Shown here: piece after piece, positions 12,824-23,273 of the stretch
How the letters are laid out: every line of letters starts with the position of its first letter
How positions within the stretch are numbered: the first letter of the stretch is position 1
Origin: Deinococcus hopiensis KR-140
Lineage (GTDB): Bacteria; Deinococcota; Deinococci; Deinococcales; Deinococcaceae
NCBI GenBank assembly: GCA_943327755.2
Contig: CALPYF020000015.1
Location: 33,552-97,551 of the forward strand
Direction: 5' to 3'
DNA length: 64,000 nt
The notes under the pieces: model-generated
Seen by the model: only the letters and a program-made list of their open reading frames with translations
Told to the model about the DNA's origin: nothing
Databases searched by the model: none
Made by a program: the position numbers and the translations under genes

Positions 12824-14115
12824 CCGCCACGCTGTACCGCGCGACCTTCCTGCACACCCCCGAAAACCCCTTCACGCACGCGGACGCGCTGCGCGCCGAA
12901 TCCGACGGCGGCCTGCTCGTCGAAGGTGGCGTGATCCGCGCCCGGGGGGCCTTCACCGACCTGCGCGCCGCGCACCCGGACACGCCCGTCAGCGACCTGC
13001 GCGGCGGGCTGCTGCTGCCGGGCTTCATCGACACGCACGTGCACCTGCCGCAGGTGCGCGTCATCGGCGGGCTGGGCCTGCCACTCCTGGACTGGCTCGA
13101 CCAGTGCGCGCTGCCCGAGGAGGCCCGCATGGCCGACGTCGCCTACGCGCGCGGCGTCGCGCGGGACTTCACGCGCGGTCTGCTCGGGGCGGGAACCACC
13201 ACCGCGCTCGTGTTCGGGTCGCACTTCGCCGGGGCGGTGGACGCCTTCTTCGAGGAGGCCGCGCAGACCGGCCTGCGCGCCGTGGCGGGCCTAGTCGTCA
13301 GCGACCGCCTGCTGCGGGACGAACTGCACACCACCCCCGAACGGGCCTACGCCGAGGGGAAGGCCCTGATCGACCGCTGGCACGGCGTGGGCCGCGCGCA
13401 CTACGCCGTCACGCCCCGCTTCAGCCTCTCGGCGTCCGAGGGCATCCTGGAAGCCTGCGCCGCCCTGATGCGCGAGCACCCCGGCGTGCGCTTCACGAGT
13501 CATATCAACGAGAACACCCGCGAGATCGAGGTCGTCCGTGAGCTGTTCCCCGGCGCACGCGACTACCTCGACACCTACGAGCGCGCCGGGCTGATCGGGC
13601 GCCACAGCGTCCTGGCGCACAACGTGCACCCCAGCGACCGGGAACTGGGCGTCATGGCCGCCGCGCGCTGCACGGCCGCGCACTGCCCGTGCAGCAACTC
13701 CGCGCTCGGCAGCGGCTTCTTCCCGCTGCGCCGCCACCTCGACGCCGGCGTGCACGTGGCCCTGGGCAGCGACGTGGGCGGCGGTACCGGCTTCAGCCTC
13801 CTCAAGGAGGGCCTGCAGGCGCACTTCATGCAGAACCTCATGCCGGGCGGCGTCCCCCTGAGCCCCGCGCACCTGCTGTACCTCGCCACGAAGGCGGGCG
13901 CCGAGGCGCTGGACCTGCCCGAGGTCGGCGCGTTCGAGCCGGGCCAGCAGTTCGACGCCGTGCACCTCGCGCCCGCACCCGGCACGCCGCTGGACGCCGT
14001 GTTCCGCCACGCCCCCAGCCCCGAGCGGGCCCTGGCCGCCGCGTTCGCCACCGGCACGCCCGGCGACGTCGCGCAGGTCTGGATCGGCGGGGACGCCGTG
14101 CACACCCGCTCCTGA
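12820..14115 (+). CDS. guaD: Guanine deaminase
   Basis: 431 residues, a metal-dependent amidohydrolase that converts guanine to xanthine and so supplies the substrate of XdhAB in the same operon. Motifs: GFIDTHVHLPQVRVIGG (zinc ligands), FTSHINEN, LAHNVHPSD, HCPCSNSALGSG, and LGSDVGGGTGFS with the catalytic Asp. The ATG overlaps the xdhC stop (ATGA) and follows AAAGGA. It is the last gene of the operon; a strong hairpin follows. Confidence 0.95.
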   Translation: MTATLYRATFLHTPENPFTHADALRAESDGGLLVEGGVIRARGAFTDLRAAHPDTPVSDLRGGLLLPGFIDTHVHLPQVRVIGGLGLPLLDWLDQCALPEEARMADVAYARGVARDFTRGLLGAGTTTALVFGSHFAGAVDAFFEEAAQTGLRAVAGLVVSDRLLRDELHTTPERAYAEGKALIDRWHGVGRAHYAVTPRFSLSASEGILEACAALMREHPGVRFTSHINENTREIEVVRELFPGARDYLDTYERAGLIGRHSVLAHNVHPSDRELGVMAAARCTAAHCPCSNSALGSGFFPLRRHLDAGVHVALGSDVGGGTGFSLLKEGLQAHFMQNLMPGGVPLSPAHLLYLATKAGAEALDLPEVGAFEPGQQFDAVHLAPAPGTPLDAVFRHAPSPERALAAAFATGTPGDVAQVWIGGDAVHTRS

Positions 14116-14124
14116 GGGGCAGAG

Positions 14125-14156
14125 GGCGGCGGCGTTGAGCATCCAACGCCGCCGCC
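14125..14156. terminator. GC-rich hairpin between convergent operons
   Basis: Perfect 12-bp stem GGCGGCGGCGTT / AACGCCGCCGCC with an 8-base loop, ten bases after the guaD stop. There is no T tract. It probably ends both the purine operon and the opposing lipid operon. Confidence 0.55.
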
Positions 14157-14221
14157 GAACACGGGGCCCTGACCCGTGCGGTGGATCAGCGCCGCGTGCC
14201 CAGACCCCAGACTGGCGGACA

Positions 14222-14920
14222 CTACCGCCACGACCGCCCGGCGGGCGGCAGGTGCGCCTCCTCGTTGAAGCTGTCCAGGCTGACGCGCCCGGCGCCGAAG
14301 GTCAGGCGGGTGACGCTGGCGTTGCGCACCCGCCAGTTCAGGCGCAGGGCAGTGGCGTCCGGGGCGTCCAGCACGCGGGCGAGCGTCAGGCCGATCACAC
14401 CGCCACTCGTGAACACCGCCACGCGGCTCCCGCCGGGCAGGGCCAGCGTGTCCGCCAGGGCCGCGAGGACCCGCGCGCGGAAGGCCGCCCAGTCCTCCAC
14501 GTCCGGGTGGGTCAGGGTGCCCGCCTGCCACGCGGCCGCCACCGTTTCCAGCAGCGCCTGGAAGGTGCGGTTGCGCGCCTGGGGGGCACTGGCACGGAAG
14601 GCGGCGACCTGCGCGGCGAACGCCTCGTCCCGCGCGGCCAGCAGCGGCGCGAGCGTGCGGATCAGGCCGTCCCCGTCGAACTCGGCCAGCCGGGCGTCCT
14701 CCAGGGCGGCCGGCCAGCCGCTCGCCTGACCGGCTGCCAACTGGGCGCTGCGCCGCTGCCGCACGAGCGGGCCGTGCAGGACGTGCGTGGGCACCCAGCC
14801 CTCGGCCTGGAACGCCGCGCCCACCGCGCGGGCCTGCGTCTCGCCCAGCGGGGACAGCCGGTCGGTGTCCGCCTCGAACGGTGTGGCCTGCCCGTGGCGG
14901 ATCAGGCGCAGTTCACTCAC
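14222..14920 (-). CDS. Histidine phosphatase family protein
   Basis: 232 residues of the phosphoglycerate-mutase-like fold. The catalytic RHG lies near the N-terminus (LRLIRHGQATPF), and a second-histidine region is seen in the C-terminal third (VAVFTSGGVIGLTLARVL, where Ser replaces the more usual His). The missing second histidine may reduce or change phosphatase activity. It is the last gene of the ten-gene operon and overlaps the kinase gene by eight bases. The substrate is unknown; a phosphorylated lipid intermediate made by the upstream kinase is one possibility. Confidence 0.85.
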   Translation of the reverse strand: MSELRLIRHGQATPFEADTDRLSPLGETQARAVGAAFQAEGWVPTHVLHGPLVRQRRSAQLAAGQASGWPAALEDARLAEFDGDGLIRTLAPLLAARDEAFAAQVAAFRASAPQARNRTFQALLETVAAAWQAGTLTHPDVEDWAAFRARVLAALADTLALPGGSRVAVFTSGGVIGLTLARVLDAPDATALRLNWRVRNASVTRLTFGAGRVSLDSFNEEAHLPPAGRSWR

Positions 14921-16003
14921 GCGCGTCCTGCGTCCGGATCAGCTCCCAGGCGCGGCGCATCAGCCACGCGGCCTGCGCGGCCAGCGGCGCGAACCGCGGG
15001 TCCTGCGTCTGTCCCAGGCGGTAACGCGCGAAGATCTGGAGGACGATCACCGCGAGCTTGAAGTGCCCCAGCACCTCGAACCACGGCAGCGCGTCCGACA
15101 CGCTCCGCCCGCTGCGGGCCTCGTAGCGGGCCACGAGCGCGTCGCGGTCGGGGAAGCCCGGCGCGGCCGCCCCGACGCGGTTGGGGGCGCCGCCGGGTAG
15201 TTCCGGCATCGTCCAGTACGTCAGGGTGAGGCCCAGGTCCACGAGCGGGTCGCCCAGCGTGGTCATCTCCCAGTCGAGCAGGGCCACCACCCGGCCCGGA
15301 TCGTGGGGGTCGAGCATCAGGTTGTCCAGCTTGAAGTCGTTGTGCACCAGCGCGTGCGCCGTTTCATCGGGCGTGTGCGCCTCCAGCCACGCGATCACCA
15401 GTTCGTCGCGCAGCTCGGCGGGTGGGGGCAGATCCCCAGTGTGTTGGAGCGCCTCGCGGGCGCGGCGCCAGCGGCCCGCCCAGCCCTCGACCTGACGGCG
15501 GTTGAAGCCCTCGGGTTTCCCCAGGTCACGCAGGCCCGCCGCGCCGATGTCCACCGCGTGCAGGTCGGCCAGCGTGTCGATCAGCGCCGCACCCAGCCGC
15601 TCCGGGGCGTCCGGCAGCTCGCGGTACTCGGGCGGGAGGCTGGTCCGCACGACCGTCCCGCGCCGCCGCTCCATCAGGTAGAACGGGCTGCCGATCACGC
15701 CCGCGTCCTCCACGACCAGCAGCGGTGCGGGGGCGACCGGAAGCACCGGATGGATGCGCGAGAGCAGGTTCGCCTCGCGGGTCATGTCGTGCGCGCCCTT
15801 CGGGAGCGGCCCGAGCGGCGCGCGGCGCAGCACGTACTCCTGTTCGCCCAGGCGCAGCAGGTACGTCAGGTTCGAGAAGCCCCCGGGGAACTGCAGGACC
15901 TCCAGTGCGTCCACGTCGCCGGGCACCCGGCCGCGCAGGGCCTCCCGCAGCGCCTCCAGCGGGAGTTCCTCGCCGGGGCGGACGGGCGCGGCGTCCGGCG
16001 CGG

Positions 16004-16007
<4 letters not shown>
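14913..16007 (-). CDS. APH-fold phosphotransferase, ACAD10/11 N-domain type
   Basis: 364 residues with the kinase-like fold. It has a nucleotide-binding N-lobe (GGFSNLTYLLRLGEQEYVLR), the Brenner motif with catalytic Asp (VHNDFKLDNLML) and the metal motif (LLDWEMTTLGDPLVDLG). Proteins of this type form the N-terminal kinase domain of eukaryotic ACAD10/ACAD11. Here the kinase is a separate gene in the same operon as an acyl-CoA dehydrogenase, so it probably phosphorylates a hydroxyacyl-CoA rather than an antibiotic. It overlaps the upstream SDR gene by four bases. Confidence 0.88.
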
Positions 16008-16804
<797 letters not shown>

Positions 16805-16805
16805 G

Positions 16806-17600
16806 TCAGCCCTCCAGTGCGTCCGGGAACGCGTGGCCCCCGGCGAGTTGTTCGGTCGTCTGCCGCGACAGGTCCCGCACGCGGCCCAGCCAGCGGTCAT
16901 GCGAAGTCGCGCGCGCCTGGAAGGCCCGCACGGTCATCGGATGCGTCGTGATCAGGAACTGCCCCGAGCGCAGGCCCGCCACGGCCGCTCCGGCGACCTC
17001 TTCGGGCGTGATCGCCCCGGCCTGCAGGTGCGGCGCGCCCGCGATCAATGGCGTCTGCACCCACTCCGGGCACAGCGCCGCCACGCCGATCCCCCGCTCG
17101 CCGTACGTGATCGCCAGCCACTCTGCGAAGGCCAGCGCCTCATGCTTCGTCACCGCGTATGGCGCGGAATGCACCTCGGTCAGCAGACCCGCCGCCGACA
17201 CCGTCTGCAGCAGCGTGCCGCTCCCACGCGCGAGCATGTGCGGCAACACGTGCCGCGCGCCCCACACATGACTCAGGACATTCACGCGCCACGACACGTC
17301 CCACAGCGCGTCATCCGCCTCCAGACCGTTCCCGACCGCCAGCCCCGCGTTCGAGCACAGCAGGTCGACGCGGCCCTCGTGCGCCAGCACGTCGTCGATC
17401 AGGGCTTTCACCCCGGCCTCCTGCCCCACGTCGGCGGGCACGAAGCGCGCCCCGATCGCCGCCGCCTCGCGCGCCCCGGCCTCCGCGTTCCGGTCGGACG
17501 CCACCACGATCGCGCCCTCCTGCACCAACCGCGCCGCCAGCGCCCGCCCGATCCCGGACGCCGACCCCGTCACCACCGCCACCGCCTGATTCAAATCCAT
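16806..17600 (-). CDS. SDR family oxidoreductase (tandem paralogue)
   Basis: 264 residues. The motifs are VTGSASGIGRA, CSNAGLAVG, QTVSAAGLLTE and YAVTKHEALAFAEW. Across most of its length it parallels the following SDR gene, which starts one base after its stop, so the two look like a tandem duplication with diverged C-termini. The start at 17600 (MDLNQAVAVVTG) lies two bases past the stop of the acyl-CoA dehydrogenase gene. A much longer open frame continuing upstream is only the shadow of that gene. Confidence 0.88.
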   Translation of the reverse strand: MDLNQAVAVVTGSASGIGRALAARLVQEGAIVVASDRNAEAGAREAAAIGARFVPADVGQEAGVKALIDDVLAHEGRVDLLCSNAGLAVGNGLEADDALWDVSWRVNVLSHVWGARHVLPHMLARGSGTLLQTVSAAGLLTEVHSAPYAVTKHEALAFAEWLAITYGERGIGVAALCPEWVQTPLIAGAPHLQAGAITPEEVAGAAVAGLRSGQFLITTHPMTVRAFQARATSHDRWLGRVRDLSRQTTEQLAGGHAFPDALEG

Positions 17601-17602
17601 GA

Positions 17603-18838
17603 TCAGCGGCGTCCGCTGACGCCCTGGCGGCGCAGTTCTTCCTTGGCGACCGTCTCGGCGTGGACGATGTCCGGGCCGTCCGCGAGGCGCAGGGTGCGCG
17701 CCTGGGCGTACATCATCGCCAGCGGGGTGTCCTGGCTGACGCCCGCCCCGCCGAACACCTGAATGGCGCGGTCGATGACGCGTAGCGCGACGTTCGGCGC
17801 GACGACCTTGATCGCGGCGATCTGCCCGCGCGCCTCCTTGTTGCCGACGGTGTCCATCATGTGCGCGGCGTGCAGGGTCAGCAGGCGGGCCTGGTCGATC
17901 TCCATGCGGCTCGCGGCGATGGCCTCGCGGACGTGCTGGTGCCCGGTGAGGGGTTTGCCGAAGGCGGTGCGGGACGCGGCGCGCTGCACCATGAGGTCCA
18001 GGGCGCGTTCGGCCTGCCCGATCAGGCGCATGCAGTGGTGGATGCGGCCCGGGCCCAGGCGGCCCTGCGCGATCTCGAAGCCGCGTCCCTCGCCGAGTAG
18101 CAGGTTCGCGGCGGGCACGCGCACGTCCCGGAAGGTCATCTGCGCGTGGCCGTGCGGGGCGTCGTCGTACCCGAACACGGTCAGCATGCGTTCCTTCGTG
18201 ACGCCCGGGGCGTCCAGGGGCACCAGGATCATGCTCTGCTGGCGGTGCCGTTCGGCGCTCGGGTCGGTCTTGCCCATGAAGATGCTGATCTTGCAGCGGG
18301 GGTCCCCCGCGCCGCTCGTCCACCACTTGTCGCCGTTCACGACGTACTCGTCGCCGTCGCGGGTGATGCTGGACTGGATGTTCGTCGCGTCACTTGAGGC
18401 GACGTCGGGTTCGGTCATGGAGAACGCGCTGCGGATCTCGCCGCTGAGCAGCGGGATCAGCCACTGCTCCTGCTGCTCAGGCGTGCCGTACCGGGCCAGA
18501 ACCTCCATGTTCCCGGTGTCGGGCGCCGAGCAGTTGAACACCTCGGGCGCCCACCACACGCGGCCCATGACCTCGCACAGGCCCGCGTACTCCAGGTTCG
18601 ACAGGCCCGGCCCGAACGTGCCGTCCGGATCACTGGCGGGCGGCAGGAACAGGTTCCACAGGCCCTCGGCACGCGCCTTCGGTTTCAGCTCGTCGATGAT
18701 CGGGAGGTGCTCCCAGCGGTTCCCCGAGTCGATCTGCCGGGCGACCTCGGCCTCGTTGGGGTAGATGTGGGCGTCCATGAACGCGGTGAGGCGCGCGTGC
18801 AGGTCACGGGCGCGGGGGGACACGTCGAACATCGTCAT
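17603..18838 (-). CDS. Acyl-CoA dehydrogenase, ACAD10/11-like
   Basis: 411 residues, a flavoprotein that introduces the alpha-beta double bond into acyl-CoA. The FAD region AFSMTEPDVASSDATNIQ, the middle-domain region VNGDKWWTSGAGDP and the C-terminal IQVFGGAGVSQDTPLAMMYA are all present. The FAD-region form and the pairing with an APH-fold kinase gene downstream suggest the ACAD10/ACAD11 branch rather than straight-chain enzymes. The start overlaps the preceding small gene by four bases. Confidence 0.92.
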   Translation of the reverse strand: MTMFDVSPRARDLHARLTAFMDAHIYPNEAEVARQIDSGNRWEHLPIIDELKPKARAEGLWNLFLPPASDPDGTFGPGLSNLEYAGLCEVMGRVWWAPEVFNCSAPDTGNMEVLARYGTPEQQEQWLIPLLSGEIRSAFSMTEPDVASSDATNIQSSITRDGDEYVVNGDKWWTSGAGDPRCKISIFMGKTDPSAERHRQQSMILVPLDAPGVTKERMLTVFGYDDAPHGHAQMTFRDVRVPAANLLLGEGRGFEIAQGRLGPGRIHHCMRLIGQAERALDLMVQRAASRTAFGKPLTGHQHVREAIAASRMEIDQARLLTLHAAHMMDTVGNKEARGQIAAIKVVAPNVALRVIDRAIQVFGGAGVSQDTPLAMMYAQARTLRLADGPDIVHAETVAKEELRRQGVSGRR

Positions 18839-19185
18839 AAGGGGACCTCCTCGGGGGTCAGGGGGTGGAAGCTGGCCTCGTCACCGTCGATGCCCAGCAG
18901 GAAGTCTCGGTAGCCCCGCCCGGACTCGCCGCGCAGGATCAGGCCCAGCGACATCAGACCGTCCAGGACCGCCTCGGCGCGCTCCAGCAGCTCCGGGTCG
19001 GGATCCTCGGCGAGTTGCCGCGCGAGGCGGGCGTCCTCGTCGAACAGCGGCCGGTACGGGTCGAAGGCGGGCGAGGCGACGAAGGTGCCCGCCACGGCGA
19101 ACATCTCAGTGGCGGTGACGGTCAGGGTGCCGAGCACCTCGCCGGTCGTGGGGCGTTCCAGGGTGTAGCGGCTGCCGATCTTCAT
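18835..19185 (-). CDS. Hypothetical protein in the lipid operon
   Basis: 116 residues, not recognised. It begins MKIGSRYTLERPTTGEVLG, is acidic in the middle (EDARLARQLAEDPDPELLERA), and has no cysteines, signal peptide or membrane segment. The gene overlaps both neighbours by four bases, so it is almost certainly translated with the thioesterase and the acyl-CoA dehydrogenase. A helical middle and beta-rich N-terminus suggest a small accessory protein; no function is assigned. Confidence 0.75.
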   Translation of the reverse strand: MKIGSRYTLERPTTGEVLGTLTVTATEMFAVAGTFVASPAFDPYRPLFDEDARLARQLAEDPDPELLERAEAVLDGLMSLGLILRGESGRGYRDFLLGIDGDEASFHPLTPEEVPL

Positions 19186-19604
19186 GGCACGTCCGCGCGG
19201 GCGATGGTGCCCAGTGCCGTGGCGACGAGTTTCTCTTGACCGTCCTGCGCGGCGTAGAGGTCGCAGCGGGTCACGGCCTGCCGTTTCCCGGCGCTGAGCA
19301 CCGTGCCGCGCCCGATCAGGGTGTCGCCCTGCGCGGGCCGCAGGAAGTTGATCTTGAATTCACTGGTGAGGACGCTCGGCCCCAGTGCGGCGGCCCCCAT
19401 GAACGTCAGAGTGATGTCCGCCAGCGTCGCCTGGAGGCCCCCGTGCGCGAAGCCGTGATGCTGCGTCAGGTCGGGCCGCAGGGCGAGGTGCACCTCGACC
19501 CCGTCAGGGGTGAAGCGGGTCGCACGCGCGCCCACGAGGGTGCTGAATGGCTGGGCGTCCAGCACGTTCTGGGCCATGGCGAGCATGTCAGGCGGGGCGG
19601 TCAT
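19182..19604 (-). CDS. PaaI-type hotdog thioesterase
   Basis: 140 residues with the hotdog fold of PaaI-like acyl-CoA thioesterases. The family signature HHGFAHGGLQATLADIT holds the Gly-Gly turn and the acidic catalytic residue, followed by SEFKINFLRPAQGDTLIGRG. It would hydrolyse acyl-CoA intermediates to release CoA. The start at 19604 (MTAPPDML) gives the expected family N-terminus and overlaps the macro-domain gene stop by four bases; a longer frame upstream is antisense-free noise of that gene. Confidence 0.88.
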   Translation of the reverse strand: MTAPPDMLAMAQNVLDAQPFSTLVGARATRFTPDGVEVHLALRPDLTQHHGFAHGGLQATLADITLTFMGAAALGPSVLTSEFKINFLRPAQGDTLIGRGTVLSAGKRQAVTRCDLYAAQDGQEKLVATALGTIARADVP

Positions 19605-20092
19605 GGGGTCTCCGGGGGCAGGTCGTACACGGTGACGGGCACGCCGTGTGTGGCCAGTTCCTGGTCGATGATCGGTTCGATGACGGCCCAGTCTCCGCCC
19701 GCCACGCCCGCACCGATGCGGGGCATGTGGACGCTGGCCTGGGTGCGCTGCGCCTCGGCGCGGACACGGCTCAGGCCGGCGCGGATGGCCTCGTAGCGCA
19801 CGGGCGGCGCGGCGGTGGGGCGGGTCTTGCGGGCGATGTCGTGCTGCCCGATCAGGTTGGCGACCGTCAGTTCGTCCCGGACCGGCACGAACTGCACCTC
19901 GCCCAGCGCGTACGGCTGATCCGTTTCTCCGGCTGCCCAGGCCTTGAAGGCCCGCTCGGGTTCCGGATGGCGCTTCGACAGGGCCAGCACGAAGCCACGC
20001 CCCCACGCCCCGATGTCGTTGCAGACGTGGACGAGGAGTTTCGGGCCGTCCCCGTGCGGGTCGGTGGCGTCACCGGTGACGTACTGGATCAC
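19601..20092 (-). CDS. Macro domain protein (ADP-ribose binding)
   Basis: 163 residues, a single macro domain. The N-terminal ligand loops are clear (YVTGDATDP, then HVCNDIGAWGRGFVLALS), and the later loop reads IGAGVAGGDWAVIEPII. Members resemble Poa1p/TARG1-type ADP-ribose phosphatases or deacylases. Its place inside a lipid-catabolism operon, coupled by four-base overlaps to the MaoC gene before and the thioesterase after, is unusual. It could clear ADP-ribose or O-acyl-ADP-ribose species formed during NAD-dependent metabolism, but this is inference. Confidence 0.85.
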   Translation of the reverse strand: MIQYVTGDATDPHGDGPKLLVHVCNDIGAWGRGFVLALSKRHPEPERAFKAWAAGETDQPYALGEVQFVPVRDELTVANLIGQHDIARKTRPTAAPPVRYEAIRAGLSRVRAEAQRTQASVHMPRIGAGVAGGDWAVIEPIIDQELATHGVPVTVYDLPPETP

Positions 20093-20552
20093 AGGTAGAC
20101 CCGGTAGACGCTCTCGGCGGTGCAGGCGGGTCTGTCCGAGCCGTCGATCTCGATGGTGTTGGCGACCGTGATCTGCACGAAGCCCTGGCCCGGCTCTGCG
20201 GACTGGAGCACGGCGCGGTTGCGCAGGCGCGCGCCGGCGCGGACGGGCGCGATGAAGCGCACGCGGTTCAGGCCGTAGTTCACGGTCATCCGCGCGCCTT
20301 CGATGTGGGGGCTGCCGCCGAGAGTCATGAACTCCCCGGCGAGCAGCGAGAGGGTCAGGAAGCCGTGCGCGATGGTGCCGCCGAAGGGGCCCTGCGCAGC
20401 CCGTTCCGGGTCGACGTGGATGAACTGGTGGTCGCCCGTGGCGTCCGCGAAGGCCTGGATGCGGTCCTGGGTGACCTCCACCCAGTCGGACAGCGCGACT
20501 TGCTGCCCGACCTTCCCGGCCAGTTCGTCGGGGCGCAGACCGGCGGGCGCGA

Positions 20553-20556
<4 letters not shown>
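20089..20556 (-). CDS. MaoC family (R)-specific enoyl-CoA hydratase
   Basis: 155 residues with the hotdog fold. The hydratase-2 motif is present (FADATGDHQFIHVD with the catalytic Asp/His, then GTIAHGFLTLSLL). It hydrates trans-2-enoyl-CoA to (R)-3-hydroxyacyl-CoA. The start at 20556 overlaps the SDR stop as ATGA, which excludes the longer frame. The substrate fits the acyl-CoA dehydrogenase and SDR products of the same operon. Confidence 0.9.
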
Positions 20557-21329
<773 letters not shown>

Positions 21330-21379
21330 GCGGGGTGAACCTCCGGGTGAGGGGACGTGCGGGGGGCGTTGAGGCTTCC

Positions 21380-21409
21380 AGCATAGGCAGAAATGTACGT
21401 GAACGTCAA
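21380..21409 (-). promoter_or_regulatory. Sigma-70-type promoter of the lipid operon
   Basis: On the minus strand, -35 TTGACG (complement at 21404-21409), an 18-base spacer and -10 TATGCT (complement at 21380-21385). The spacer holds GTTCACGTAC, partly dyad-symmetric, which could bind a TetR-type lipid regulator. The predicted transcription start is about 45 bases before the SDR start codon. Confidence 0.6.
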
Positions 21410-21446
21410 TTTTGAACGCGGACGGACGCTGCGGGCGGGGACGGGG

Positions 21447-22193
21447 TCAGGGCCGCCAGTCCAGCGTCGCCTCACGCGCGGCCCGCAGGCCCGCCACATC
21501 CAGTTCCGCCCGCAGGCGGGAGCGTCCCGCTGGGAGGCCGTCCAGCACAGGTAGAAACGGCTCGGCGCGCCGGACCTCGCCCGGCCACAGGATGACTGTC
21601 GGGCTGCCCGCGCACGCCTCATTGCCGCGCAGGACCGTCACGTCCCGTCCCCGCGCGTCCAGCACCCGCAACCGGACCACGAAGCAGTCCCAGTCCACCC
21701 GCACCGGCCAGCGTCCGGTATTCACCACCCGCACGTCGGCCGCCAGCGCCCCCCGCGCCGGGGAGGTGGGCCGCACGAAGACGCTCAGGCGCGAGTCCCG
21801 GGATACCTCCCCGGCCGTGACCGTGGTCCCGTGCGGGCCGACCGCCGGTGACCCGGGCACGACCACCACCCGGTTCAGGAGCAGATCGACACGGCCCTGG
21901 GCTCCCAGTTGCCGCTGCGCTTCCCGAAGCTGCGCCCGCGTGAACCACGCCGACCTGACCTGCACCGCGCCGGATCGCGCCGCCTCGCGGGCCTCTCCAC
22001 CCAGGGACCCCGGCGGTGGGGGAGAGACCGGCCCCACTGTCAGGAGGGTGAGTCGCGGTTGCCCGGCCACGACATCCACCAGCGCCCCCGCGAAGCCCGG
22101 GAAGGGCGACCCGGCCGGCAGGTGCTGGGGCCACCCACCGGCCCGCGTGGCGCCGAAGGTGAGGAGGATCAGCGCCAGTCCCTGTTTCACCAT
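21447..22193 (-). CDS. Exported protein of unknown function
   Basis: 248 residues, not recognised. A short signal peptide is visible at residues 1-18 (MVKQGLALILLTFGATRA), probably cleaved after ATRA-G. The rest is Arg/Val/Pro-rich and predicted beta-rich, with a region like an extracellular beta-sandwich (VRVVNTGRWPVRVDWDCFVVRL). It begins 45 bases after cydB on the same strand and may be the last gene of the cyd operon, although nothing in the sequence ties it to respiration. Confidence 0.65.
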   Translation of the reverse strand: MVKQGLALILLTFGATRAGGWPQHLPAGSPFPGFAGALVDVVAGQPRLTLLTVGPVSPPPPGSLGGEAREAARSGAVQVRSAWFTRAQLREAQRQLGAQGRVDLLLNRVVVVPGSPAVGPHGTTVTAGEVSRDSRLSVFVRPTSPARGALAADVRVVNTGRWPVRVDWDCFVVRLRVLDARGRDVTVLRGNEACAGSPTVILWPGEVRRAEPFLPVLDGLPAGRSRLRAELDVAGLRAAREATLDWRP

Positions 22194-22238
22194 GAGTGCA
22201 GCTTGACACGGGCCGCCCGCGCGGCGCCGGAGTCCGGT

Positions 22239-23273
22239 TCAGTCGTGTCCGCCGGGGATCTTCTCGTCCTGCGCGCGGATGCGCTGGCGGAACACGTAGA
22301 AGTTCCACGCCTGGTAGCCGATGATCAGCGGCAGGAACGCCGCGCCCACCCAGGTTAGCAGCCGCAGCGTGTACGGTTCGGACGCCGCGTTCTGCACGGT
22401 GAGGTTGTACGCGTCGCCTAGGGTGCTGGGCAGCACGTTCGGGTAGAGGCTGCCGAAGATGGTCGCGGTGGAGAAGACGATGGTGAGGCCGGTGGCGGCG
22501 AAGGCCAGCGCGTCGCGTTTGAGGGTAAGGGCCAGCCAGATCAGGCCGAGGTTCACGGCGGCCGCGAGGGGGAACAGCCACTCCTGGAGGCCGAAGGTGC
22601 CGAACAGCCCGGTGCGGATGAAGCCCTGGTACACGAAGGCCAGCACCAGCGCGGAGGCGACGGCGCCCCAGATCAGCGCGGCGCGGCGGGCGCGGCCGTG
22701 CAGGACGTCGTTGTCGTCGAGGCGCAGCAGCAGGTACGTCGCGCCGTGCAGGATGAACAGGCTCAGGGTGGCCAGCCCGCCCAGCACGCTGAAGGTGTTC
22801 ACGGAGTACAGCAGGCTGCCGTCGAAGCGGCCGCTGGCGTCGATGGGCAGCCCGCGCACCATGTTCGCCATGATCGCGCCCCACAGGAAGGCGGGCAGGA
22901 GGTTGGTGACGAAGCTGGTCACGTCCCAGAAGGTGCGCCAGCGGCGGTGGTTGATCTCCGCGCGGTACTCGAAGGCCACGCCGCGCCCGATGAGGGCCAG
23001 CAGGATCAGCGCGAACTCGGGGTACAGGGCGGTCATCAGCGTGCCGTACCAGTGGGGGAACGCCGCGAAGATCACCCCGGCGGCCAGGATCACCCAGACC
23101 TCGTTCGCGGCCCAGAACGGGCCGACGGTGCGGATCATGGCGCGCCGCTCGGCCTCGGTGCGGGCCAGGAAGGGTTGCAGGGCGCCCACGCCGAAGTCGA
23201 AGCCGTCCAGGAAGAAGTAGATCGCGAAGATCGCGGCCGTCAGGATGAACCACAGGGTGGGAAGGTCGGTCAT
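22239..23273 (-). CDS. cydB: Cytochrome bd ubiquinol oxidase subunit II
   Basis: 344 residues, the typical CydB length. About eight to nine transmembrane segments begin with LWFILTAAIFAIYFFLDGFDFGVGAL, which holds the conserved DGFDFGVG motif. Other CydB landmarks are GPFWAANEVWVILAAG and YRAEINHRRW. With CydA it forms the quinol oxidase that reduces O2 to water. The start overlaps cydA by four bases. Confidence 0.95.
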   Translation of the reverse strand: MTDLPTLWFILTAAIFAIYFFLDGFDFGVGALQPFLARTEAERRAMIRTVGPFWAANEVWVILAAGVIFAAFPHWYGTLMTALYPEFALILLALIGRGVAFEYRAEINHRRWRTFWDVTSFVTNLLPAFLWGAIMANMVRGLPIDASGRFDGSLLYSVNTFSVLGGLATLSLFILHGATYLLLRLDDNDVLHGRARRAALIWGAVASALVLAFVYQGFIRTGLFGTFGLQEWLFPLAAAVNLGLIWLALTLKRDALAFAATGLTIVFSTATIFGSLYPNVLPSTLGDAYNLTVQNAASEPYTLRLLTWVGAAFLPLIIGYQAWNFYVFRQRIRAQDEKIPGGHD

